Assembly: GCA_943736015.1 (NCBI GenBank)
Contig: OX031068.1
Location: 24,064,296-24,128,295 of the forward strand
DNA length: 64,000 nucleotides
Source of the DNA: Tridacna crocea
Taxonomy: Eukaryota; Mollusca; Bivalvia; Cardiida; Cardiidae
Direction of reading: 5' to 3'
Below, one piece after another: positions 40,946 to 50,954 of the stretch (the stretch's first letter is position 1; each line of letters opens with the position of its first letter). The position numbers and the translations under genes are program-made. The notes beneath the pieces were generated by a model, which had not been told where the DNA came from, searched no databases, and saw only the letters and a list, made by a program, of their open reading frames with translations.

Positions 40946-41150
40946 TTAACCCATTACCACACAATCCCAGCCTTTTGAAAACATTGTGGGAAAAGGAGAA
41001 AATGCTGGTAACCAGCATTTTCTCCTTTTCCCACTATGTTTTCTACCCTTTCCAAATCAATTTTAAATTTTTGATTCACATTTATTTTGTCATCTGCCAA
41101 TGCTTTCAATTTGGACAAGTCCAAAATTTTGTTGTGTGGTAAAGAGTTAA
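40946..41150 (+). mobile_element. HP-A copy, A1
   Basis: TTAACCCATTACCACACAAT joined early to CCCAGCCTTTTGAAAAC (about 25 bp lost); shares its last TTAA with the next copy. Confidence 0.87.
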
Positions 41151-41368
41151 CCACACAATCCGGACTTTTAACACCCCTGTTAAAAAAGCCCTTTGAAAAT
41201 ATTGTGGGAAAAGGAGAAAATGCAGGTAACCAGCATTTTCACCTTTTCCCACAATGTTTTATACCCTGTTGGAAAATCATTTCAATTTTAACTTAAGTTT
41301 ATTTTGTCGTCTGCAAGTGCTTTCAATTTGAACAAGGCTAAGATTTTGTTGTTTGGGAAAGAGTTCAA
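41147..41368 (+). mobile_element. HP-A copy, A1
   Basis: TTAACCACACAATCCGGACT (first bases after TTAA lost) to TTTGGGAAAGAGTTCAA. Confidence 0.83.
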
Positions 41369-41587
41369 TGTTTTTGGACCACGAGAGAGTAAGGACTGGT
41401 TTTGAAATATTTATTGGGTTTTAATGGTTCATAATTTTTTTCTGTAACAGTAATGGCAAAAAGCATTTGATGAAGAAAGGGGTTATAAAATTTATCATTC
41501 ATACATGTAGCATCATTTTTAATAGGGTATCAGAGTTGTATCATTTTGTAAAGTTGGCTCATTGATTTACGTGTAGCATCATTTTTA

Positions 41588-41796
41588 ACCCTTATCCTGC
41601 TAAATAACTGAATTTAGATTTTCAATTAGACATTAACAACCCAAATATTGCTGTTTCAAAGTTATGATTTGGGGATTAATATATCTCCTTACCAGACAGT
41701 GTAGATCAAGATCAGACTGCAGAGAACGTGCAGTCTGACCTTAATCTTCACCATCTGCAAAAGGTCAATTAGTCATGCTTAACAGTCTAAGGGTTA
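41588..41796 (+). mobile_element. HP-C copy, full length
   Basis: TTAACCCTTATCCTGCTAAA to CAGTCTAAGGGTTAA with palindrome AGATCAAGATCAGACTGCAG. Confidence 0.85.
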
Positions 41797-41850
41797 ATAC
41801 TTAATAGGATAACAGAGTTTTATCATTTTATACAGTTGGCTCATTGAATA

Positions 41851-42085
41851 TTAACCCTTTACTCCATAGATACTCATTTCTATGCATTGATTGTAGGAGT
41901 TTTTGGAAAACATTGTGACAAAAGGTGAAATTGCTCGTGACGAGCAATTTCACCTTTTGTCACAAAGTTTTCTATGCTTTCAAGATGTGTCAACAGTCAT
42001 ATACACATAAGAAACAGCTTCATCCTTGCTGTTATTTATGGTCAATTAGAGATACCATAGAAATACCTTATGGGGTAAAGGGTTA
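41851..42085 (+). mobile_element. HP-A copy, A3, near consensus
   Basis: TTAACCCTTTACTCCATAGA to ATGGGGTAAAGGGTTAA, perfect stem GGTGAAATTGCTCGTGACGA. Confidence 0.92.
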
Positions 42086-42127
42086 ATGTAGTAATGTTCA
42101 AGTTGCTAGAGGGTAAGAGCTTACGGA

Positions 42128-42350
42128 TTAACCCATTACCACACAATGCCTACTTTTGAAGACCCTGAGAAAGAAACCTTAAGAAAACAATGTGGGAAAA
42201 GGAGAAAATGCTGATAACCAGCATTTTCTCCTTTTTCCCCACAATGTTTTGTATCAATCACGAAACAAATTCCAAATTTTCAGTCACTTTATTTTGCAAA
42301 TGCTTTCAATTTGGACCTGTCTAAAATATTGTCATTTGGTAATGAGTTAA
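42128..42350 (+). mobile_element. HP-A copy, A1
   Basis: TTAACCCATTACCACACAAT to CATTTGGTAATGAGTTAA; the GTCGTC segment before GCAAATGC is lost. Confidence 0.87.
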
Positions 42351-42475
42351 GTTAATGTTTTTTTTTTATGTCAGTCTGGTATATCAAATTACTTGTCACA
42401 GTTTGGTTAGTTAAAATGTACATCTGGGCCATGCTCTACAAGTATCAATCCATATCAGCCTACAATCACTTACAT

Positions 42476-42752
42476 GACCCGCCCGGGTGGCTCAGTGGTG
42501 AGCATATCAGACTCATGACCTGGTGGTTGTGAGTTCGATACCCCCTTGAGGAGAACTTTCTTCCTGGCGTATTTTCGCTCCTCACCTCTGCTGAAGCATG
42601 TGAGAAAAGTAGTCAGTGGCTTTGGAAGGAAAGTTGTGTTAGTACTGGTGTGAGAAAGCCAGGAAACAATTATGTGCGTCACCGACGGCCGTTATATTAC
42701 TTTCGCTGTTAAAATGGCGTTAAACCCCAATACAAAACAAAAAAAAAAAGAG
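42476..42752 (+). mobile_element. tRNA-derived SINE, family 1, with A-rich tail
   Basis: A box GGTGGCTCAGTGGTGAGC, B box GAGTTCGATACCC, then a 200-bp body and tail ATACAAAACAAAAAAAAAAG. It will not be a working tRNA. Confidence 0.85.
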
Positions 42753-42896
42753 CATGATTTCTGCTACACTACAATTTTTCTCTACAAGCCCTTTGCTATA
42801 ATTATTTCCCCTCAACAACGGATGGTGGGACAGGGGTATCTTGTGATGACTTGATGCTCTTCTTTACCTCTGTCAACATAGGAAGCATGAATTATG

Positions 42897-43016
42897 CCTC
42901 TCAAAGAATAGAAAACATTGTGGGAAAAGGAGAAAATGCTGGTTACCAGCATTTTCTCCCTTTCCCACAATATTTTCAAAAGCCCTCTCTCTCAGGGCTT
43001 GTTTGGTGAAAGGTTT
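42897..43016 (-). mobile_element. HP-A copy, left half missing
   Basis: Begins at GAATAGAAAACATTGTGGGA, full hairpin, right part shortened to CAGGGCTTGTTTGGTG. Ends 66 bp before coding exon 6. Confidence 0.7.
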
Positions 43017-43081
43017 ATGGGGGAAAATGTTCCATTTAAGTGACTGATTAAGCTCACCAAGTGTTTTGTATTACTGTTTAG

Positions 43082-43144
43082 AAACAGTTTGTGGAATTAG
43101 AAGCCCAGAAAGAGTCAATTTTGGAAAAATGTTCACTTGTACAG
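43082..43144 (+). CDS. CEP63: CEP63/DEUP1-like, coding exon 6 (21-codon insert)
   Basis: 63 nt, residues 199-219, phase 0/0, acceptor actgtttAG, donor CAG|GTTTGT. It encodes KQFVELEAQKESILEKCSLV-Q. Vertebrate CEP63 runs straight from the exon 5 region to the exon 7 region, so this is an extra segment. It aligns with the last 21 residues of exon 5 (10 of 21 identical). It sits alone after a 5.9 kb intron and could be constitutive or alternative. Confidence 0.72.
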
Positions 43145-43338
43145 GTTTGTTCTTTAACCCAATGTAACCATACATATCTGTGTATCTGCCTTTGACCTTG
43201 CCCTTCATGATATGTGTTATAATGCAACATGTGGTGTTATGAAACAAGCACATAGGATAATTTTGTTCTGCTACTAATGCTAGGAACCTTTGTACATAAA
43301 TCCTATTTCAAGTTTCTGTAGCACTGAAAACAGTATCT

Positions 43339-43530
43339 CAAAGCTCCAGATAAGAGGAAGTGATGGTATTCTAAAGTCACCGTTTCTTCTTGAAACCCAA
43401 TGTTGTGGGTACTCATTAGAATCGTCTCAATGAGACGATTCTAATGAGTACCTACAAAATAGGGTTTAGTGGAGAATATTTTATATTTTTGATTTTGAAA
43501 TCAAAATCACTCCCTCTATCTGGAGCTCTG
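43339..43530 (+). mobile_element. HP-D MITE
   Basis: CAAAGCTCCAGATAAGAGGA to CTATCTGGAGCTCTG, centre GAATCGTCTCAATGAGACGA. Confidence 0.87.
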
Positions 43531-43822
43531 TATAGTCTTCTAGCTTTTGCATGTGTATTTTATTTCATATACAAGTACATAGGATCGTGTTGTTCCTCTA
43601 TTAGGGAGAGTTTGGACATGATTTAGATTACTAATTTCTTTTCTATGGAAAACAGCATCTTTCAGCTTCTGCTTGTGTATTTCTTTTTTTCTAATTTTGT
43701 TATTTGTTTTATCTTGAAAAGCAGCTAATTGCTTAGAATAAGTGTTGTGAAAAGTACTGGTCAAAGGAACTTAAGGAAGACGTAAATAGATTAACTCACT
43801 GGAATGGTGAAAACTGAAAGTC

Positions 43823-44060
43823 CGCCTAGGTAGCTTAGCGGTTTGTGTATCGGACTTGTGTCCTGGAGGTTGTGAGTCAGATACTTGGTTAAAGCAAACT
43901 TTCTTGCTGGCGATTCTTCGCCTCTCACCTCTGATGCATAGTAAGAATGTAGTCAGTGACTTGGACAGAAAATTGTGTCAGTACTGGTGTGAGAAAGTCA
44001 GGAAACACATGTGTAGGTGCTCTGACCACGGTGATATGACCTAAGCTGTTAAAACAGCAT
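43823..44060 (+). mobile_element. tRNA-derived SINE, family 1 relative
   Basis: CGCCTAGGTAGCTTAGCGGT and GGTTGTGAGTCAGATACTTG (A and B boxes), body TCAGTACTGGTGTGAGAAAG shared with 42476. It runs directly into an HP-A copy. Confidence 0.72.
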
Positions 44061-44275
44061 TAACCCATTACCAAACGACAAAATTTTAGACTGGTCCAAG
44101 ACTGGACAAAATAAAAGTGACTGAAAAATTGAAATTTGTTCTGTGAAGGGTAGAAAACATTGTGGGAAAAGGAGAAAATGCTAGTTACCAGCATTTTCTC
44201 CTTTTCCCACAATGTTTTCTAAAGGCTTCTTTCTCAGGGGTGTCAAAAGAAGGGATTGTGTGGTAATGGGTCAAA
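44060..44275 (-). mobile_element. HP-A copy, A1
   Basis: TTAACCCATTACCAAACGAC with a shortened left half, perfect hairpin, end TGGTAATGGGTCAA. Confidence 0.85.
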
Positions 44276-44279
44276 CTCC

Positions 44280-44820
44280 AATTCACTCAATCAGCCAATC
44301 AGTAGAAACTGAATCTCTTTGGAGAATGGTGTAAAAGACAAAATAAAGATTTAGTTGGCTTATACTTGCTATCAGGGACACATTTAGGGTCTGTTCGTGC
44401 AGAGGTAAAAAACAATATGGAAAAAGTGAGAAAGTTAAGGTTGTCAAAATACAGGATTGTTTGGTACAAGGTTAAAAACATTACTGATTATGGGCAAAGT
44501 TTATGCTATAGTTAAGGCCTTGAGCTGATTGCTTTGGTGATGAAAATATAACTACACAGTTAATGTCTGACTCTCAGTGACACAGTATTCTATATACTAG
44601 TATTGTGCATGTATACCATGAGAATGAATTGTTCTAAATGATGCATTTTTCTTATTTTCATGAAGGACAGGGTAAAATTTAGCCTATATAATGTAATAGC
44701 ATGCATGTAGACATATAACTTAGCTATTAGAACATATTTATCTTACTTGTTACCATAGCTTCAGATATCCATTATGTAAATTACTTTAAATATGTTATAC
44801 TTGTTTTCAAACTACTATTT
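44280..44820. other. AT-rich intron DNA
   Basis: A faint HP-A right end (AATACAGGATTGTTTGGTAC) at about 44448; otherwise nothing recognised. Confidence 0.4.
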
Positions 44821-44832
44821 TATATGGAGTAC

Positions 44833-45080
44833 AACACGCGAAAAGGTGCATTCGGACATTGGTGTAAGGTGTCGTCCCGGATTAGCCTGCGCAGTCCGCG
44901 CAGGCTAATCCGAGACGATACTTTACTACTACATTAGATTTTGTGCTACAGTAGACTTGCGTAAAACAGAAAATCACATAAAATTGGAAAGTGTCATTTC
45001 GGATTAGCCTGTGCGGACTGCACACGCTGATCCGAGACAACACTTTACGCAAATGTCCGAAGGACCCTTTTCGCATGTTG
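44833..45080. mobile_element. TIR element with two GATTAGCCTGCGCAG palindromes
   Basis: Ends CACGCGAAAAGGTGCATTCG and CGAAGGACCCTTTTCGCATG are inverse. Inside are CGGATTAGCCTGCGCAGTCC/inverse and a second diverged pair. Non-autonomous MITE. Confidence 0.72.
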
Positions 45081-45192
45081 CAAGCCATATAATATCTTTA
45101 ATGAAAAGATAGTATCATTACTATCTTTAACGAAAAGTGTTTCATTACATCAATATGGTATCTGGATGCTTTTTTCTGTGTCTATAACTATG

Positions 45193-45425
45193 GTTTAATT
45201 GTAAACCACTCTATCCCGACTTTTGATGACCCTGAGAAGAAAGCCTTTTGAAAACATTGTGGGAAAAGGAGAAAATGCTGGTAACCAGCATTTTCTCCTT
45301 TTACCACAATGTTTTATACCCTTCCCAAACCAAGTTTAATTTTTTTCAGTCAGATTAATTTTGGTATCTGCAAATGCTTTCAGTTTTTGGCTAGTCTACT
45401 ATTTTGTCGTCTTGTAAAAAGTTAA
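45193..45425 (+). mobile_element. HP-A copy, A1
   Basis: TTTAATTGTAAACCACTCTA start, good hairpin, end CTTGTAAAAAGTTAA. Confidence 0.78.
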
Positions 45426-45568
45426 TAATAAAACACTGGAGGCTTAGAGTTGAGTATCATATAGCCATAACTATTTGTTGATTTCAGGGATTTTAGCTAG
45501 AATAGGCTTGTACATAGGGCTGGTTAGGCTGCTTAAAGATATCTTCATATTAACATTATCTATTCTGC

Positions 45569-45796
45569 TTAACCCTTTCCCAAACAACAAGTTTTAGACT
45601 CTTCCAAACTGAAAGGGTTTGCAGACGACAATTTCAAACTTGATGAAAATGGTAGAAAGTTCTCCAAATGGGAGGAAAACACTGTGGGAAAGGGAGAAAT
45701 TGCTTGTTACAAGCAATTTCTCCTTTTCCCACAGTGTTTTCAAAAGACATGTACTGCAGACACATAAAAACCAGGGTTTGTTTGGGAAAAGGTTAA
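45569..45796 (-). mobile_element. HP-A copy, A2
   Basis: TTAACCCTTTCCCAAACAAC to TTTGGGAAAAGGTTAA. Stem GGAGAAATTGCTTGTTACAA; both arms carry the same C-to-T/G-to-A change. Confidence 0.9.
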
Positions 45797-45879
45797 CCTC
45801 CACCCACCCATATAACTCAATAACTCTACCCATATATGTATCAACCATGCTCTGTGAAAATGGGGACTAATGAATCTAC

Positions 45880-46000
45880 GAAAAAGTATCAACTTAGGTC
45901 AGCCTGCATAGATTGTGCAGGCTGAAGTGAATTGAAACTTTCTATTGTATGTAAAGTTTCCGCATGTCTGAAAAACCATCAAACATCACAATTCAGTCGG
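45880..46000 (+). repeat. GTCAGCCTGCA-type short repeat
   Basis: AAGTATCAACTTAGGTCAGC, small palindrome GCCTGCATAGATTGTGCAGGC, as at 276-425. Confidence 0.5.
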
Positions 46001-46087
46001 TTATTAGAAAAACAAAAAATAGACTTTCTCGATCCATATTGACATGTATATGATGACTTGCCGGATATAATTAATCACAAAGATGCA

Positions 46088-46538
46088 TTAATGCTTTACC
46101 ACACAACAAAATTGTAGACTTTTCCAGACTGAGAAAGTTTGCAGACAACAATTAACTCTTTACCAGGTGACAAAATTTTACCCCTGTCCAAATTGAAAGC
46201 GTTTGCAGAGGACAATTTCAATATGGCTGAAATCGTGCATGTTTATTGATGGGGTTGAAATCACCTAGGGAAAAGGAGAAAATGCTGTTTATCAGCAATT
46301 TCTCCTTTTCCCACAATGTTTTTAAAATTGTTCTTTCCAAGGTTTGTCAAAAGTCGACATTGTGTGTTAACGGATTAAGTGTGGCTCAAGCAATGAAATT
46401 CGTCTTTAATTGGATAGAAAACATCATGGGAAAAGGAGAAAATGCTGGGTACCAGCTTTTTCTCCTTTTTCCTCAATGTTTTCAGGAAGCTTCTTTTTCA
46501 AGGTCCTTAAAACTCGGGATTGTGTGGTATAGGGTTAA
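46088..46538 (-). mobile_element. HP-A copy split by another HP-A copy
   Basis: Left 64 bp up to GCAGACAACAATTAA and right part from GTGTGGCTCAAGCAATG to ATAGGGTTAA flank the inner copy. Deleting it with one TTAA restores a continuous element. Confidence 0.85.
46152..46378 (-). mobile_element. HP-A copy, A1, nested at TTAA
   Basis: TTAACTCTTTACCAGGTGAC to GTGTTAACGGATTAA; apex GCTGTTTATCAGC. Confidence 0.85.
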
Positions 46539-46651
46539 TGGCCCACTTTTGTCAGAGCACGGTCCTTATACCTGTATGTATATGAATACATGTATCTAGT
46601 TATTTCTGTTTATCCTCTCTGTAACCGTAGCAACAAGCACACACCTACCAG

Positions 46652-46765
46652 GTGCAGTTAGATAAGAGGCGGGAGATTTTGGACAGCACTGAGTTTAGCC
46701 TTAATGCACAAATTGCACAGTTAGAAGCTAAACTGAGTTCTACGACAGACACTCTCAAAGCACAG
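46652..46765 (+). CDS. CEP63: CEP63/DEUP1-like, coding exon 7
   Basis: 114 nt, residues 220-257, phase 0/0, acceptor acctaccAG, donor CAG|GTAATC. VQLDKRREILDSTEFSLNAQ then IAQLEAKLSS; vertebrate CEP63 has AQLVNRKQKLESVELSSQSE then IQHLSSKLER in the same place. Confidence 0.88.
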
Positions 46766-46912
46766 GTAATCAGGGTAGATTTCCAACCTGACTGTAGTTT
46801 TGCTGTGTGAAGAAGGGGGCTTAACGTAGTGGGCCCGTAATAGAAAACAGCTGTTTCCACTATAATTTTATCCCACAAAATTTGCTGATATTGAAAATGG
46901 GTATTACTGTAC

Positions 46913-47134
46913 AACTCATTACCAGAGAACATAATCTTGTCCAAAATTGAAAACATTTGCAGACGACAAAATAAAAGTGACTGAAAATTTGAAATTTGTT
47001 TTGTGAAGGGTAGAAAACATTGTGGGAAAAGGAGAAAATGCTGGTAACTAGCATTTTCTCCTTTTCCCACAATGTTTTCTAAAGGCTTCTTTATCAGGTG
47101 CGTCAAAAGTAGGGATTGTGTGGTAATGGGTTAA
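46913..47134 (-). mobile_element. HP-A copy, A1
   Basis: CAACTCATTACCAGAGAACA to GTGTGGTAATGGGTTAA, nearly perfect hairpin. Confidence 0.87.
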
Positions 47135-47394
47135 CCGAGCCATTTTTTTCCTTTTTGTCTTTCCTAGAATTATCATTTATAAATATAAAACTACTATATT
47201 TTCATTACAAAAGGACACGATAATTACCTCCCTTTTCTGGAAACTAACAAAAGTATCAAGAAATAATTTCAAGATAGACATCAAAGGAATTTCTGATCGT
47301 TGAAAAATCTGCAAAAATTTTATATCTGTATAAAACTGTCCGTATCAACTGTCAAGAAATTTTACGCCTTGCTGCATTAGAAGTATTACAGGTC

Positions 47395-47550
47395 CACTAC
47401 CTTAATGCACTTCGAGAAAGTATTGACCTATGTCAACTTGCACTGTCTGCGCAGGCTGACATTCGTCAATATTTTTTTCGCTGTTTGTGAATTTTCTTCA
47501 TGTCGAAAGACAGTTCTCCTCACAGGATTCAGTCGCTAGTTAGACTGAGT
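47395..47550 (+). repeat. GTCTGCGCAGGCTGAC-type short repeat
   Basis: AAGTATTGACCTATGTCAAC then CTGCGCAGGCTGAC, tail ATTCAGTCGCTAGTTAGACT shared with 276-425 and 51865-52045. Confidence 0.5.
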
Positions 47551-47556
47551 TGGCTG

Positions 47557-47818
47557 AGCCCCAATAGATCAGTCGGTAGCATGCAGGACTTGAGATTACG
47601 GGGTCCAGGGTTCTATTTATGGCTATGACCACTGGCTCGGCCAATTTCTTTTGAGGATTAATGATAGTCAGTGCACCAGGATTCATTCCTCCCCCACTGT
47701 TTACCATTGTTTTGAGGATGATCATGTGGGAAAGCAGCCATTGGCTTAGAAAGACAAAAGTGTGAAGTACTGGTAAAAGAAACTCCGGGAATGCATGGAT
47801 AGATACACTGGCGGCTGC
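47557..47818 (+). mobile_element. tRNA-derived SINE, family 2
   Basis: GCCCCAATAGATCAGTCGGT head, GACCACTGGCTCGGCCAATT, body ATTGTTTTGAGGATGATCAT. Confidence 0.7.
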
Positions 47819-47824
47819 AATATA

Positions 47825-48397
47825 TGAGAGGAGGTCAATAAGTTCATAGAATTCCGTATTTTTCTTTACTATTCAATTTTTTTGTAGTTCTCTGTGCGGT
47901 ATAAACCTTTGCCAGTTGAATGATAAAAGCCATTCAGTCAACACTTTACAGTTTTTGCCCTTACTTTTTGTTGGAAAACCTATACCCATAGAAGGAAATG
48001 AAAAGTCAGAATATTGAGTTCGGAGCACAAGTCCAGAGTTGCACAAGCGGCTATTCGTGAGTGCAAGTTCGAGCATTTAAATTTCCCACCATACAGTCCA
48101 GACCTGGCCCCAAGTGATTATTGTTTGATCCCAAATTTGACATCCCACTTGCTTGGAGCGAGGTTTCCTGACGATAATGAGCTCAAGGCTGCTACAGAGT
48201 GGCTTCTGACTTTCTATTTTTGCCAATGGGTGTAGGTTTTCCAACATAAAGTAAGAGCAAAAAAAGTTAGAGCTGACTAAATGGCTGTAATCATTCAACT
48301 GACATAGGTTTATACATGTACTGCAAAAAAATGAAGGAAGAAATTTTGAATTGTATAGAAAAATACCGAGTTCTACAAACTTATTAACCTCCCCTCA
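47825..48397 (+). mobile_element. mariner-family element, internally deleted
   Basis: Terminal inverted repeats TGAGAGGAGGTCAATAAG and CTTATTAACCTCCCCTCA, flanked by TA on both sides (47823-47824 and 48398-48399). The remaining 573 bp hold only the end of a transposase gene. Inserted in the CEP63 intron after exon 7. Confidence 0.88.
48022..48235 (+). pseudogene. mariner transposase fragment
   Basis: Reads HKSRVAQAAIRECKFEHLNF then PPYSPDLAPSDY, the signature of the mariner DDE catalytic domain around its third Asp; then DDNELKAATEWLL-like residues and a stop. The N-terminal DNA-binding half and first two catalytic Asp residues are gone, so no active enzyme. Confidence 0.87.
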
Positions 48398-48500
48398 TAA
48401 CTGAAATAATGTCGTTTGGTAAGAAAGCTTTTTCTTAGATGTGTTCTTTTTTTTTTGGTATCTTCTCCTTTTGATATGTTGTTCTTTCCCTTTTATTGTC

Positions 48501-48725
48501 TTAACCCTTTCCCAAACGGCAAATTTAAGACTTCCAAACTGATAGCATCTGCAGATGACAATTTCGGAATTGATACAAATTAGCTTTAGGTTTCTGATAG
48601 GGTAGAAAACATTTTGGGAAAAGGAGAAAATGCTGGTTACCAGCATTTTCTACTTTTCCCACAATGTTTTCAAAAGTCTTCTTTCCCAGGGTTGTGAAGC
48701 CAGGGATTGTTTGGGAAAGGGTTAA
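48501..48725 (-). mobile_element. HP-A copy, A1
   Basis: TTAACCCTTTCCCAAACGGC to TTTGGGAAAGGGTTAA. Confidence 0.88.
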
Positions 48726-48729
48726 GGGT

Positions 48730-49090
48730 GGAGTATTCAGAGCCTTTGCCTTAAATATAGCATGTCAGTCATACTAAAGGCTTATAAACATGGTATTAGG
48801 GGCCTTCTGCTTTGAGATAATTCGCATTTTAGTTGCCCCGCCAGTGACAGAATTTTGACTAGTAAATCTCAATAATAGGTAAAATTTGTGCTCGTAAGTT
48901 TTTCACTATATAAGCTTGAAAGTCATTCAGTATGTGTAAGTTGTGCTTTTAAGTTTTTCACTATATAAGCTTGAAAGTCATTCAATATGTGTAAGTCATA
49001 CAGTAGGGGTATTCTAAATCTCCCAATTAATGAATTATTATGATGAAAAAAGTGCATATTTTGACAAGCATTTAACTCCTTTCTTTTTAC
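48730..49090. repeat. intron DNA with a 64-bp tandem pair
   Basis: CTATATAAGCTTGAAAGTCA with TTCA-TATGTGTAAGT occurs twice (about 48907 and 48960). Otherwise nothing recognised before coding exon 8. Confidence 0.6.
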
Positions 49091-49099
49091 ACTTTACAG

Positions 49100-49219
49100 A
49101 ATACAAAGGTAGACAAATTAAAAGCGTCTCTGGAGGAAACCCTAGATGCTCACAAGAAGGCCATGGATGACAACGAGAAACTGTTGAACGATGTGAAGAA
49201 GGCAAATAATCAAATCAGG
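49100..49219 (+). CDS. CEP63: CEP63/DEUP1-like, coding exon 8
   Basis: 120 nt, residues 258-297, phase 0/0, acceptor cactttacAG, donor AGG|GTGAGT. NTKVDKLKASLEETLDAHKK then KLLNDVKKANNQIR. Charged coiled coil; assignment rests on frame, splice sites and position rather than strong residue identity. Confidence 0.83.
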
Positions 49220-49257
49220 GTGAGTGCATTTCTTTTAAAATTCTACTACTAACATTT

Positions 49258-49483
49258 TTACATACAATCCTAGTTTTAATGACCCAAAGAAAGAAAACTT
49301 TTGAAAATATTGTGGGAAAAGGAGAAAATGCTGGTATCCAGCATTTTCTCCATTTCCCACTTTATTTTTAATCCTATCAAAAACAAATACATGTATCTCT
49401 TTTTTTTAACCTCTTATATTGTATTGTCTGAATTGATTTGGACTTGTGTGCAGTTTTGTTGTTTGGTACTGAAAAGAGTTATT
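49258..49483 (+). mobile_element. HP-A copy, decayed
   Basis: ACATACAATCCTAGTTTTAA to TGAAAAGAGTTATTC; hairpin with GGTATCC apex. Confidence 0.65.
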
Positions 49484-49795
49484 CATTTATCAAACAATCA
49501 CAGCAAACAAAAATTAATGTGGTCTAAAGACCCAACAACATTTGACTTTTGCTGACTTTTGAAAATGTTACGTGGGAAAATGCTGGTCACAAAAAATCCA
49601 GTTTACCCCAAATGGTAGATATTAAGAATTTTTGTAATGCCTGAATTTTTCCACGTCATTTATTGCTTTACAAGTTAATACTGTGTGTTTATATGACTGT
49701 GAGGGAGTGTGGTTGAAAATGTTGTGGGGAAAGAAAAGAGTGCTGATATGAAGCATTTTTTCCTTTCAGAAAAAAAAATTATGTTTGAGCCATAT

Positions 49796-50023
49796 TTAAA
49801 CCTTACCCAAACGGCAAAGTTTGGACCAGACCAAATTGAAAGCATTTTGCAGATGACAAATTAACAGTTGCTAAAAAGATGATTTTTCTCTATGATAGGG
49901 TAGAAAACTTTGTGGCAAAAGGAGAAAATGCTGGTTACCAGCATTTTCTTCTTTTCCCACAATGTTTTCAAAAAGCTTCTATTCCTGACCTGTAAAAACC
50001 AGAAATTTTTGGAATAGGGTTAA
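49796..50023 (-). mobile_element. HP-A copy, A1
   Basis: TTAAACCTTACCCAAACGGC to TTTGGAATAGGGTTAA. Confidence 0.82.
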
Positions 50024-50101
50024 GTTGTCATCTGTAAATTTAACCTGTCAGCTGCACATGCTTTCAATTTGAATGATGTTGAATTTTTGTCATTGGCTGA
50101 A

Positions 50102-50332
50102 GGGTCATTACCAAATGATAAAATTTCAGGTTTGTCCAAATCGAAAGCATTTGCAGACGACAAAATAAAAGTGACTGAAAATTTGAAATTCGTATTGTAA
50201 AGGGTAGAAAACATTGTAGGAAAAGGAAAAAAAAATGCTGGTTACCAGCGTTTTCTCCTTTTTGCACTATGGTTTCAAAAGGCTTCTTTTCCAGGGATGT
50301 TAAGAGTCGGGATTGTGTGGTTAAGAGTTTAG
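50102..50332 (-). mobile_element. HP-A copy abutting coding exon 9
   Basis: GTCATTACCAAATGATAAAA to GTGTGGTTAAGAGTTTA; only about 17 bp remain before the exon at 50350. Confidence 0.85.
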
Positions 50333-50349
50333 GATTACTTTGATTTCAG

Positions 50350-50495
50350 AAATTGGAAGAAACTAACACAGAATTGCAAACAGAATTGAGAGCGAGAGAT
50401 GATTTTCTGAGAATTTCAGAGGAAGATTCGAAGCAACATGAAAAAGATATCACCATTTTTGAGAAACAGATTGCTGAAAAAGATGATATTATAAG
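50350..50495 (+). CDS. CEP63: CEP63/DEUP1-like, coding exon 9
   Basis: 146 nt, residues 298-345 plus two bases of 346, acceptor tgatttcAG, donor AG|GTAAGA. KLEETNTELQTELRARDDFL then FEKQIAEKDDII. Hairpin elements end about 18 bp before it and start about 15 bp after it, leaving almost no ordinary intron next to this exon. Confidence 0.83.
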
Positions 50496-50510
50496 GTAAG
50501 ATTCCATCTC

Positions 50511-50633
50511 TTAACCCTTTACCACACGGCAAAATTTTAGACGTATCCAAATTAACCCTTTACCTCACGGCAAAATTTTAGACGTATCCAAATTAACCCT
50601 TTACCACACGGCAAAATTTTAGACATATCCAAA
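50511..50633 (-). repeat. three 41-bp tandem copies of the HP-A terminus
   Basis: TTAACCCTTTACCNCACGGC at 50511, 50552 and 50593, each running to ACRTATCCAAA; almost identical. No hairpin. Starts 16 bp after the end of coding exon 9. Confidence 0.92.
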
Positions 50634-50862
50634 TTAACCCTTTACCACACAATGACAACTTTTAAATCCCCTGGGAAAGAAGCCATTTAAAAACTTTGTG
50701 GGAAAAGGAGAAAATGCTGGTAACTAGCATTTTCTCATTTTCCCACAAAGTTTTTTGCACTATCAAAGCAAAATTGCACCATTTGAGCCACTTTAAAATT
50801 GTCGTCTGCAGATGCTTTCAATTTGGACCAGTCTATAATTTTGTAGTTTGGTAAAGAGTTAA
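50634..50862 (+). mobile_element. HP-A copy, A1
   Basis: TTAACCCTTTACCACACAAT to TAGTTTGGTAAAGAGTTAA; directly follows the tandem termini. Confidence 0.87.
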
Positions 50863-50954
50863 CCCTTTACCACACAGCAAAATTTTATACATATCCAAAT
50901 TAAAATCATTTGAGGAAGACAATTTCATAGTGGCTAAAATGACGCAATTTTTCT

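Noticed and set aside
42476-42550. Functional tRNA gene
   Set aside because: Only A and B boxes are recognisable, no proper cloverleaf was found, and a 200-bp SINE body and A tail follow.
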